Below are positions 7,394-14,939 of a DNA stretch of 15,909 nucleotides, piece after piece. This DNA is from Acidobacteriota bacterium. GTDB lineage: Bacteria; Acidobacteriota; Terriglobia; UBA7540. The notes under the pieces were generated by a model that worked only from the letters and a program-made list of their open reading frames with translations, was not told the DNA's origin and searched no databases. The stretch covers positions 1 through 15,909 of the forward strand of contig JAKAWO010000029.1 of assembly GCA_021827255.1 (NCBI GenBank). Direction: 5' to 3'. A program made the translations under genes and the position numbers. Each line of letters starts with the position of its first letter. The first letter of the stretch is position 1.

Positions 7394-7492
7394 TTATCGA
7401 GGGGCCTTTTTCTTCATCCGGTAAACCAAGATGATGGCGACGATGACCGCCAGTATTCCCGAGACAACTCGAATCAACGTAACATTGTTCAC
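7394..7492 (-). CDS. 32-aa single-pass membrane microprotein in the Tad operon
   Basis: A 33-codon reading frame starts with GTG at 7492 and ends with TAA at 7394-7396. A perfect AGGAGG (plus 7499-7504) lies 6 nt upstream, among the best ribosome sites in the window. The protein begins MNNVTLIRVV, continues with a hydrophobic helix at about 10-24 (SGILAVIVAIILVY), and ends in a short basic tail, RMKKKAPR. This is a typical bitopic inner-membrane microprotein with the basic tail in the cytoplasm. It lies 41 nt after tadC and 46 nt before the DUF192 gene, in the same orientation, so co-transcription is likely. No family assignment is made. It might be an accessory to the TadB/TadC platform; that is inference from position only. 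Confidence 0.75.
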   Translation of the reverse strand: MNNVTLIRVVSGILAVIVAIILVYRMKKKAPR

Positions 7493-7533
7493 GCAAGACC
7501 TCCTGAATTTAGCGACGCCTTGAATCCAGGCCA

Positions 7534-8448
7534 CTATTTGAGAAAAGTGCTGAAACTTTTAATCAGGGTGATGACCGCCGGAGCGACCGTTACAATAAAA
7601 ATACTGGGAAAGATGCAAAGAACCAGAGGGAAAACCAGCTTGATGGTCGTCTTGGCAGCCAGTTCCTCTGCTTTCTGCCTCCGCTGGGTACGCAACGAAT
7701 CTGAGAAAGCGGCCAAGGATTTGGAAATCGGAGTTCCAAAGCGTTCTGTTTGCACCAGCATGTTAACAAACGACCGGACGCTATCCACTCCCACTCGACT
7801 CGCCATGGCGCGCCAGGCTCCGATGCGAGGATTGCCGGCTCGCTGCTCAAGATTGATTTGAAGAAGCTCCTCGCTCAGTTCAGGATGGCTCAGCCGCAGT
7901 TCTTTGCCGACTCGCACAACAGCTTGGTCCAAGCCGAGGCCTGCCTCCATGCAAATGGCAAGCAGGTCCAAGGTGTCCGGGAGGCTCCGCTCGATGCGCT
8001 CGCGCCTCTTTTTGATCGCGTACCCAAGCCAGAAGTCCGGTAGGAAAAACGCGATGAAAACGCCGATGAAGAAAAGGAAGATGACATTGTCTTTGACGAA
8101 ATAAGCTATCGTCAATCCGGTGATGGCAGGCAGAATCAGCCTGGCCCCCACAAATACGTCGGCGTGAAATGGCTTTCGGTATCCAGCGAGCGAAAGGCGA
8201 TGCGCGATTTCCGGATTCGGGCCTCCGCCGAACAGCTTCCGTACCCATGTCAGTGGCTTAAGGGCTATTTCCAGCTTGCTGGCGGGACGCAGGTCGGTCT
8301 CCCCGGCTGCCGCGCTGTGGTACGCCTCACTCGTCACCTCTGCCAGGAGGGTGCGTTGATGGGCCGGCTTCCCAAGCAGGAGGATGACGACGAAGAAAAT
8401 ACCTGCCAAGCCGACGCCAATCCCGATCATGACGAGAAGGAGATTCAT
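7534..8448 (-). CDS. tadC: Tad pilus platform protein TadC
   Basis: Inner-membrane platform protein of the Tad (Flp, type IVc) pilus, in the GspF/T2SSF superfamily. The 304-aa product has membrane helices near 4-25, 98-117, 120-143 and 269-296, with a cytoplasmic T2SSF domain at about 152-265. Its family motif reads LPDTLDLLAICMEAGLGLDQA at 156-176. It follows tadB by 4 nt, with no strong ribosome site of its own (only GAAGAA), so translational coupling with tadB is likely. With TadB it should form the hetero-oligomeric platform that the ATPase TadA turns to extrude Flp pilin. TadC versus TadB is assigned from gene order and the C-terminal two-helix arrangement; the confidence covers both. 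Confidence 0.9.
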   Translation of the reverse strand: MNLLLVMIGIGVGLAGIFFVVILLLGKPAHQRTLLAEVTSEAYHSAAAGETDLRPASKLEIALKPLTWVRKLFGGGPNPEIAHRLSLAGYRKPFHADVFVGARLILPAITGLTIAYFVKDNVIFLFFIGVFIAFFLPDFWLGYAIKKRRERIERSLPDTLDLLAICMEAGLGLDQAVVRVGKELRLSHPELSEELLQINLEQRAGNPRIGAWRAMASRVGVDSVRSFVNMLVQTERFGTPISKSLAAFSDSLRTQRRQKAEELAAKTTIKLVFPLVLCIFPSIFIVTVAPAVITLIKSFSTFLK

Positions 8449-8452
8449 TTCT

Positions 8453-9409
8453 TCAAACTTTGATGTCCACGATCTTTCTGATGATGAAAATTCCGAGCGT
8501 CATTAAGACGAGACCCGCATAAACGATGTGCAATCCCATGGGGTCTGTCAGCAGTTTCTTTTCGTACTTTGGGTTTACCAGGCCGATCAAGAAAAACATA
8601 ACGAAAGGCAGCGCGCAAAGGATCCAGCCGCTCACTCGCCCTTGCGCAGTGTAAATGCGTAGCTGTCCTCTGAGCCGCATGCGTTCCCTCATGATGAAGG
8701 CGGTCTTATCCAGGATCTCAGCAAGGTTGCCCCCCGTCTCGTTCTGTACAAGAATGGCCGTGACAAGGAAGCGGACATCGTCGATGGGAACCCGTCGAGC
8801 AAGATTGAGGATCGCTTCCCGCAACGGCAGTCCGAGGTTCTGCTCTTCATAAACGATGCGAAATTCGGAAGCGACCGGTTCCGCGCTTTCTTGAGCGACC
8901 ATCTCGATCATTGAGGAGACGGCATGACCGGCTCTCAGAGCCCGTGACATCAAGTCAATGGCTTCGGGGAGGATTTGCTCAAAACGCTGGAATCGCATTG
9001 CCCGCTTCGCAAAAAGGTAAATGTAGGGCGTGGAACCCAACACAATGCCCGCCAGCGCGGCCAGGATGAGGGAGTTCACAAATACGAAGGCCACCCACGC
9101 CATGATGATGGCGGCCACTAGCGACCCCAGCAGGACCGTGGCCACGGTCCAAGTTAGGCCAGCTTGGGTGATGAGAAGACGCAATTCGGCAGCGCCCGGA
9201 AGGCCTTGAAGAAGCTCGTTCAGCCAGGGAATCGAACTCAGCTCCTCCCGCTTCAAAATCGTGGACCCTTCGGCATCCACCTTATAGAGCATCCCGATGC
9301 TCGACAGGTGGCGCTGAACATCCGCTTCCGTCCTGGTGGGTCGCAGGACCACGACCAGAACACCAAAGGTCAGCAGGAGAAGCAGTCCGAACAGGATCAA
9401 GGGAGACAT
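8453..9409 (-). CDS. tadB: Tad pilus platform protein TadB
   Basis: Partner platform protein of TadC, 318 aa, T2SSF superfamily. Helices lie near 3-22, 88-110, 112-132, 259-278 and 293-311. The cytoplasmic domain has the usual FEQILPEAIDLMSRALRAGH motif at 143-162 and the TGGNLAE signature at 225-231. A GAGGA (plus 9416-9420) lies 6 nt before the ATG. The gene starts 18 nt after tadA. It is predicted to contact the TadA hexamer at the inner membrane. Confidence 0.9.
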   Translation of the reverse strand: MSPLILFGLLLLLTFGVLVVVLRPTRTEADVQRHLSSIGMLYKVDAEGSTILKREELSSIPWLNELLQGLPGAAELRLLITQAGLTWTVATVLLGSLVAAIIMAWVAFVFVNSLILAALAGIVLGSTPYIYLFAKRAMRFQRFEQILPEAIDLMSRALRAGHAVSSMIEMVAQESAEPVASEFRIVYEEQNLGLPLREAILNLARRVPIDDVRFLVTAILVQNETGGNLAEILDKTAFIMRERMRLRGQLRIYTAQGRVSGWILCALPFVMFFLIGLVNPKYEKKLLTDPMGLHIVYAGLVLMTLGIFIIRKIVDIKV

Positions 9410-9427
9410 CGCAAATCCTCAAGCGGC

Positions 9428-10768
9428 CTAGACTTCAACCACATTTTCGAACAAACCCGCCGGCATGTTGATGCCGGAGGCCTTGAGTTTCTCAGCGAAT
9501 TTTGGCCGAATGCCGGTCGCCACAAACTGGCCCAGCACGCGCCCGCTGGGCGCGATGCCTTTCTTTTCAAAGACGAAGATATCCTGCATGCTCACCACAT
9601 CCTCGTCCATGCCGGTGATTTCTGTCATATGGGTAACCCTTCGCGTACCGTCGCTCATGCGCGTCAACTGCACGACGATGGCGATGGCGGAGGCGATTTG
9701 CTGCCGCACAGCGCGTTCCGGCAGATTCAAGTTGGCCATCAGCGCCATGGTTTCCAGGCGCGAGATGGCGTCGCGCGGGCTGTTCGTATGGACCGTAGTC
9801 ATTGACCCATCGTGCCCCGTGTTCATGGCTTGGAGCATGTCAAGCGCCTCTTCGCCGCGAACCTCGCCCACGATAATTCTGTCGGGGCGCATCCGCAAGC
9901 TGTTGATCACCAGTTGCCGTTGCTTGACCGAACCCTTTCCTTCGACGTTGGGGGGGCGGCATTCCAGCCGGACGACGTGGCGCTGCTTCAATTGCAATTC
10001 TGCCGAATCTTCGATGGTGATGATTCTTTCTCGGTCAGAGATATAACCCGAAAGGACGTTGAGGAGAGTCGTCTTCCCGGCGCCGGTTCCTCCCGAGATG
10101 AGGATGCTCAATCGGGCCTTCACCGCTCCCTTAAGAATCTCCAGCATGGGCGGAGTCAAGGTTCGGTTAGCCAGGAGGTCCTCGACCGTGAGCGGGACGG
10201 TACCGAATCGCCGGATGGACAGCATCGGGCCGTCAACTGCCAAAGGCGGAATAATGACGTTGACTCTTGATCCATCGGCGAGACGGGCATCTACCATGGG
10301 GGAAGATTCATCCACGCGGCGACCCACCGCGGCGACAATCTTCTCGATGATGTGCATGAGATGCGCATCATCCTTAAACATCACGCCCGTCTCCTCAAGA
10401 ACTCCCGCCCGCTCGACGTACACCTGCTTGTGCGAGTTGACTAGGATATCGTTTATGGTCGGGTCCTGCAGCAGGGGCTCCAGCGGGCCCAGACCGAACA
10501 CTTCGTCGAGCACCTCGCGGGACAGCTTCTCGCGTTCCGGCGCGCTCATCGGCACGTCGAGATCCACGACCAGGTCTTGAATGACGGAAAAGACCTGTCC
10601 ACGAATTCGCCCGTCGCGCATCGAGGCGATTCGCTCCAGATCCACCTTGTTCAGCAGGTCTCGATGGACCGAAGATTTCAGCTCCTGGTAGGCCTTGAAG
10701 CTGAGGCCTGCCATCTTCGCCTCTTCGGCCCCTGAGGGTGTCCCGCTGCTACCTGAAAAGAGTCCCAT
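9428..10768 (-). CDS. tadA: Tad pilus assembly ATPase TadA (CpaF)
   Basis: Cytoplasmic hexameric secretion ATPase (VirB11/CpaF branch) that powers Flp pilus assembly. In the 446-aa protein the N-terminal domain (about 80-200) is followed by the RecA-like core. Walker A is GGTGAGKT at 226-233. The Asp box is TIEDSAEL at 251-258. Walker B is RIIVGEVRGEEALDML at 297-312, with Glu302. The His box is GHDGSMTTVHTNS at 318-330. All residues needed for ATP hydrolysis are present. A purine-rich GAGGGGG lies 4 nt before the ATG. It follows tadZ by 50 nt. TadZ is expected to place it at the pole or assembly site, and TadB/TadC are its membrane partners. Confidence 0.95.
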   Translation of the reverse strand: MGLFSGSSGTPSGAEEAKMAGLSFKAYQELKSSVHRDLLNKVDLERIASMRDGRIRGQVFSVIQDLVVDLDVPMSAPEREKLSREVLDEVFGLGPLEPLLQDPTINDILVNSHKQVYVERAGVLEETGVMFKDDAHLMHIIEKIVAAVGRRVDESSPMVDARLADGSRVNVIIPPLAVDGPMLSIRRFGTVPLTVEDLLANRTLTPPMLEILKGAVKARLSILISGGTGAGKTTLLNVLSGYISDRERIITIEDSAELQLKQRHVVRLECRPPNVEGKGSVKQRQLVINSLRMRPDRIIVGEVRGEEALDMLQAMNTGHDGSMTTVHTNSPRDAISRLETMALMANLNLPERAVRQQIASAIAIVVQLTRMSDGTRRVTHMTEITGMDEDVVSMQDIFVFEKKGIAPSGRVLGQFVATGIRPKFAEKLKASGINMPAGLFENVVEV

Positions 10769-10818
10769 CGTCCCCCTCGCCCCAAGCCCGACGAAGCGCT
10801 ACCTTGGGTCGGCCTTTC

Positions 10819-12066
10819 CTAAGTTCCGAAAAGGTTCAACAAGCCCTTGCTAGGCTTCTTGCTTGTCTTAAGATCCGGCGAACCCAGCAGACCCTTTGCC
10901 CATGGCAGCAGACATCGGACCACTTCGGAATTCTCCAAGTGAGCGGAGGGGTCGCCGGCATTGATGGTCCGGATCACTTGGTGGTACTGATTGGGTATCT
11001 TCCAGTAGATCTTCTTTCGAATGGCTTTTTCGATCTCCTCTTCGCCGATCGTATCTTTCTTGCTATGGCGGTTGACAACCACCTGGACTTTGTCCTGCGC
11101 GAATTCGTTCCGCGCAAGAAAGCTCAAAATTCGCGCGACGTTCCGCAAGGCGGGAACTTCGGGAGTGGTTACCAAGTAAAGAAAGTCTGAGCGGCGAATC
11201 GCTTCGACGTTCTGAGCATTTAGACCCGGAGCGCAATCGAGCAAGACGAACTCATACTGGGTGCGGATAAAGTCGATCACCTGCCCGACCGCTTCCGGAA
11301 TCAGGCGTCGCTCCGGCTCATTGAGCTCGGGAGATGGAAGTAAATCCAAGCCCGTAGAATGGTGGACGACATATCCCCCCAACAACTCCCGGTCCAAACG
11401 GTCCACGCTTTCCACGAGGTCATAGAAGTGGTATTGGTACTTCGTCAGGCCAAGAAAGAGCGCGGCCTCGCCACAGGTGCGATGAAGGTCAACAAGCAGC
11501 GCGCGCCGCCCCAAAGGCTTAGCGAGCAATGCGCCTAGATGGGTTGCGACCGTCGTTACGCCGGATCCCCCCTTGGCGCCGAGGAAGGTCAAAATCCTCC
11601 CTGAAAACTGGTCCTTCTTTTCCTTCTTGCGACCTCCTACCCGTGCCACCGCCTCCAGCAACTTCTCCTGGTCAACAGGCTTAACAATGTATTCGCTGCA
11701 GCCGCACCGCATGGCCTGGATGATTAAGTCGGGTTGTGAATTCCTGGAAAGAGCGAATATCGCCGTGTTCCGCAACTTCTCTTGGATGCGTTCGGCCGTG
11801 AGGGTCGCGCTCACCCGGTCCCGGTCGAAATCAATTAAGCAAACGTCCGGGCCTGGCTCCTGCATCCAGGAAAGGTTTGGGCCTTCATCGGCCAGGTAAC
11901 TCTGCAGTTCAGCATGTAGCCGAAGGAACGGCGTTCGGCGAACAAAATCCCGGAGTTCGTTGACCGCCTCGGGATCGAGACAAATCGAAACCAGGGCGAT
12001 GGGTTCTGCCGGCGGCGCCCCACCTGTAACGGATGTGTTCGATGTTTCCTTGGTACCCATTTTCAT
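10819..12066 (-). CDS. tadZ: Pilus-localising MinD/ParA-like protein TadZ (CpaE)
   Basis: TadZ/CpaE recruits the Tad machine to its cellular site. The 415-aa protein has an N-terminal receiver-like domain (about 22-140) with Asp79 at the phospho-acceptor place (CLIDFD) and Lys129 in IVKPVD, while the usual acidic pair at strand 1 is reduced to Asp31. A ParA/MinD ATPase domain follows from about 156. Its loop reads KGGSGVTT (165-172): the first, signature Lys is kept, but the second Lys of the Walker A motif is Val. This pattern is common in CpaE/TadZ and suggests dimerisation with weak or no hydrolysis. The start overlaps the cpaC stop (ATGA at 12063-12066), so translation is probably coupled. 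A second ATG lies two codons in and cannot be excluded. Confidence 0.9.
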   Translation of the reverse strand: MKMGTKETSNTSVTGGAPPAEPIALVSICLDPEAVNELRDFVRRTPFLRLHAELQSYLADEGPNLSWMQEPGPDVCLIDFDRDRVSATLTAERIQEKLRNTAIFALSRNSQPDLIIQAMRCGCSEYIVKPVDQEKLLEAVARVGGRKKEKKDQFSGRILTFLGAKGGSGVTTVATHLGALLAKPLGRRALLVDLHRTCGEAALFLGLTKYQYHFYDLVESVDRLDRELLGGYVVHHSTGLDLLPSPELNEPERRLIPEAVGQVIDFIRTQYEFVLLDCAPGLNAQNVEAIRRSDFLYLVTTPEVPALRNVARILSFLARNEFAQDKVQVVVNRHSKKDTIGEEEIEKAIRKKIYWKIPNQYHQVIRTINAGDPSAHLENSEVVRCLLPWAKGLLGSPDLKTSKKPSKGLLNLFGT

Positions 12067-13499
12067 GGCTTCTTTTGAGAACTCTTTGACCGTGACGGCG
12101 GCTGCGATTCCTTGTGGCCGGGCAAGGTCCGGTCGTATGTTTGCTTCTTCAGGAACGGCACCGGGGCCTTGGGAACCGAGGATGCCATTTGCTGTCCGGT
12201 TTTTACGGGGTTGGCGATGTAGGGTGTGACCAGAACGAAGAGCTCCGTGCGATCCTTGTTAATGTTCCTTGACCTGAAGAGTTGCCCCAAAATGGGGATA
12301 TCACCAATCCCGGGAATCTTGCTGAGCTGGACCGTCGCCGTTTGATCGAGAAGTCCCGCAATGCCAAACGACTGCCCATTGCGCAACTCGATTTCTGTCT
12401 CAGCCCGGCGCGTGGAAAACGCCGGAATGGTGAAACCCGCCAGGGTGATCGCATTGCTGTAATCGAGCGTGCTGACCTCCGGCGCAACCTCGAGCCGAAT
12501 AACGTCATGGGGCAGGATGTGCCCGACAAATTGAAGCTGAACGCCATAGGGATGAAACTGGATCGTCACTGCTCCGACGTTCACCCCGCCCTGCACGATC
12601 GGGTAGGGGAACTCGCCCCCTGCCAGGAAGCTGGCTTTTGCGCCGTCCAACGCAAGCAGATTAGGCTCGGCCAAGATTTGCAAAACATTTTTCTGCTCAA
12701 GGTTCTCGATAGTGGCACCGAGGTGGATGTCGGGGCGAAACAGAAAGATATTCAGTAAATTCGTCAGGCCGAACGTCGTGGTGGTTGACCTCGAACTGGG
12801 CGCCGGTTGGGTGAGGGTGTCATTCAGATTGAGAGGGCTTCCACTGCTACCCGCGATGGGACCAAATTCCTGGGTTGAGACCGTTCCGATGGTATTCGTT
12901 GCGCCCGTGCTGAAAATATTGATCCCCAACTGGCGCAGCTTGGTGCGGTCGATTTCGATAAACCGAACCTTCAGGAGGATCTGCCGTTGCAGTGGCTGCG
13001 CAATCGCAAGCGAATTCACAATGTCCTTCGAGTAAACGCCAGCCATCTTGGTAAGGTCATTCACCACGGGTTGCCCTTCAACCGTTCCACTGAGGATGAT
13101 CCGGCCTTCGTCGGCCTGCGCCTGAATTGAACTGTTGGGATAAGCCTCCTCGATCGCGTCGCGCAATCCCGTAAGGTCCACATCCACGCGCACATCCAGC
13201 ATGCGCGTGTAGCCCGCTTCATCCCAAAGAACCAGGCTGCTTTCCCCAGCCGCCAGTCCTTCCACCACAACCTGCGTGGGGCTTGTCGGCATAGCGTCGA
13301 TGACCGTGGGGTTGCTCACTAGAACGCGCTTCAGGCGGGATTGCAGGTTAATGATGACGGACCTGCCCACTAGAACGTGAACCGGTTGAGCCTCTGGAGT
13401 CACCGAGGATTTCTGCGCAAAGCCCGTGGAGAAGGACGCCAAGACGGCCACCGTCATGGCAAGGGGTATTTTCGGATTGAAGAAGGGTTGTTTTTTCAT
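12063..13499 (-). CDS. cpaC: Tad pilus outer-membrane secretin (CpaC/RcpA)
   Basis: Outer-membrane channel through which the Flp pilus exits. The 478-aa protein has a signal peptide (1-28, ending GFAQ). A pilus-formation N-domain covers about 35-105, with LVGRSVIINL and the strands around SNPTVIDAMP. A BON-like domain lies at about 110-168, and the secretin core at about 265-430. The core ends with the family's closing motif KIPGIGDIPILGQLF at 394-408. A basic Pro/Ser/Lys tail (440-478) follows and is probably disordered. Its presence argues for a diderm host. The start overlaps the cpaB stop as ATGA (13496-13499) and its own stop overlaps tadZ the same way, marking a tightly coupled block. 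No secretin pilotin (RcpB or lipoprotein) is nearby. Confidence 0.93.
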   Translation of the reverse strand: MKKQPFFNPKIPLAMTVAVLASFSTGFAQKSSVTPEAQPVHVLVGRSVIINLQSRLKRVLVSNPTVIDAMPTSPTQVVVEGLAAGESSLVLWDEAGYTRMLDVRVDVDLTGLRDAIEEAYPNSSIQAQADEGRIILSGTVEGQPVVNDLTKMAGVYSKDIVNSLAIAQPLQRQILLKVRFIEIDRTKLRQLGINIFSTGATNTIGTVSTQEFGPIAGSSGSPLNLNDTLTQPAPSSRSTTTTFGLTNLLNIFLFRPDIHLGATIENLEQKNVLQILAEPNLLALDGAKASFLAGGEFPYPIVQGGVNVGAVTIQFHPYGVQLQFVGHILPHDVIRLEVAPEVSTLDYSNAITLAGFTIPAFSTRRAETEIELRNGQSFGIAGLLDQTATVQLSKIPGIGDIPILGQLFRSRNINKDRTELFVLVTPYIANPVKTGQQMASSVPKAPVPFLKKQTYDRTLPGHKESQPPSRSKSSQKKP

Positions 13500-14350
13500 G
13501 GGTTGCTGAGATTTCTCCCGCTGGAAGTTCCGGCCGGGAATTTTTCTTCCGAGCGCGATTTCCCTTGAATAACTTCAATGACATACACCTTTGGTTTTGG
13601 CGGTGGCGCAGGGCGCGCGCGCCTTCGCGCCGGGTAGTAATGTATTCCCGAAGCCGGCGGCCGCACCGGCCTTGCGGCGCTAATCAATTCGTTGAGGGTC
13701 GTCGGTTCGACGGGCGTCTTTTTCTGATCGTTGCCATTGCGCAGCACAAATTGGATGGTGCCGCGCTGGCTCGCTAGCAGGAGTTTTTGTGAATCTTGCG
13801 GATTCAGGAGCAATGTCACTACGTTAACCACCTGGGGCTTCCCCTGAGGATCGGGCTCGATTCGCTCTCCCTCGGTCAAAACCTGTACGTCCTGCAAAAT
13901 GGTTTCAGTGAGTGGCTGGGGATTCCCAGGAAGGTTGAAGGTGCCAAGCACATCAACGTGCGAGCCAGGAAAAAGGAATCCCGCAACCCCGACAATTTCG
14001 TTCGACGGAACCGAAACGGCGCGCATTCCCGGGGGAATCTTGACGGAAAGGCCAATTCCGGAGCCTGGTTCGGCCAAGTCTCGCGCCATGATGGGCTCTC
14101 CCGCGCCCATCGGATACATCAAAGGATGGCCCACAACATCCTGAACCTTGGAGAAAGATCCCGTGAGAGGAACTTTCGCCGGCCATTGAATCAGTTGCAC
14201 GTCAGTTGGGAGCAGACCGATTCCGGCGGGTAAGGCCTTTGCCGCAGCGACGATCTCGACCATCTGGGGGCGAGCGGCATTCGCGCTTAGCCTTCGATAG
14301 ACGAAGTAGGTGATACCCGCCGCAAGAGCGATCGCCACAACCAATGCCAA
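13496..14350 (-). CDS. cpaB: Tad pilus assembly protein CpaB (RcpC), TTG start
   Basis: Periplasmic protein anchored in the inner membrane that stabilises the secretin in Tad systems. The 284-aa frame gives a membrane anchor (1-17), an SAF domain (about 31-92, with AAKALPAGIGLLPTDVQ), an RcpC core (100-230, with PPGMRAVSVP and the FLFPGSHVDVLGTF strand) and a Pro/Arg/Lys-rich tail containing ARRRARPAPPPKPK. The only usable start codon after the in-frame stop is TTG at 14350, with AAAAGGA 5 nt upstream and the tadV stop 10 nt upstream. Eight open codons lie before the TTG (from TTT to GCG) and include a basic Lys-Arg pair that would suit an anchor, but no ATG, GTG, TTG or CTG. A start-codon mutation or sequence error is therefore possible. 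Confidence 0.88.
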   Translation of the reverse strand: MALVVAIALAAGITYFVYRRLSANAARPQMVEIVAAAKALPAGIGLLPTDVQLIQWPAKVPLTGSFSKVQDVVGHPLMYPMGAGEPIMARDLAEPGSGIGLSVKIPPGMRAVSVPSNEIVGVAGFLFPGSHVDVLGTFNLPGNPQPLTETILQDVQVLTEGERIEPDPQGKPQVVNVVTLLLNPQDSQKLLLASQRGTIQFVLRNGNDQKKTPVEPTTLNELISAARPVRPPASGIHYYPARRRARPAPPPKPKVYVIEVIQGKSRSEEKFPAGTSSGRNLSNP

Positions 14351-14360
14351 CGCGATCCTT

Positions 14361-14939
14361 TTAGTGTCCGTAAATCACCCCCGATGGATGGGTTGAGGAG
14401 ATGAGAACGTAGAGTGTGCCGATCGCAATCGCCAGCCCGTAAGGCAGGCGAATCGTTCCCTGCTCCCGCAAATTGAGTTTGGGATGGGTGCGCATGCCGG
14501 AGGTTATATGAAACCAAAGCAGCGAGCCCACATTTCGCAGCGTGCTGAATATCCGCTTATAGAAGACCATATAGACCATCGCGAGGATGGCGCCAGCCAC
14601 AGCGGTCGCGAGGACCACCGACATTGTCCGGTCAAGGCCCACCCAGGCGCTCACCGCAGCCATCAGCTTGACGTCCCCGGCTCCTAAGCCACGCACGAGG
14701 AAGAACAGAAAAAAAATCCCTGTTCCCAAACCCATTCCAGCTACCCCGCTCTTAAGATCGCCCCACCCGCCCAGCACGAATCGAAGCAGCAAGGCAATTC
14801 CGATTCCCGAGTAAGTCAGCCAATTGGGGATGCGGTGCGAACGAAGATCCATTACCGCGCCAGTAATAGCACAAACTGAAGCGCCGAGCAAGCAGTACAT
14901 TCCGAAATTCTTCTCGAAGGGCATTGCAGGTAGATTCAC
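14361..14939 (-). CDS. tadV: Prepilin peptidase TadV (CpaA)
   Basis: Inner-membrane aspartyl protease (peptidase A24) that cleaves the leader of Flp prepilin. The 192-aa frame has both catalytic aspartates: Asp31 in VMDLRSHRIPNWLT and Asp89 in the GxGD motif (GAGDVKLM, 86-93). Multiple helices surround them, and it lacks the N-methylation domain, as expected for the short TadV type. The frame opens with GTG at 14939; ATG at 14924 and ATG at 14900 are in-frame alternatives. None has a strong ribosome site, though the last follows GAGAAG. The gene is separated from flp by the structured 329-bp spacer, and cpaB starts 10 nt after its stop. Confidence 0.88.
   Translation of the reverse strand: MNLPAMPFEKNFGMYCLLGASVCAITGAVMDLRSHRIPNWLTYSGIGIALLLRFVLGGWGDLKSGVAGMGLGTGIFFLFFLVRGLGAGDVKLMAAVSAWVGLDRTMSVVLATAVAGAILAMVYMVFYKRIFSTLRNVGSLLWFHITSGMRTHPKLNLREQGTIRLPYGLAIAIGTLYVLISSTHPSGVIYGH

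Noticed and set aside
7376..7861. A plus-strand 161-codon open frame over the microprotein and the end of tadC
   Set aside because: It is antisense to tadC and to the microprotein, which has the better ribosome site and a coherent protein design.
9164..10580. Several plus-strand open frames of 150-213 codons opposite tadA and tadB
   Set aside because: They mirror well-conserved tad genes and encode His/Arg/Ser-rich nonsense without family motifs.
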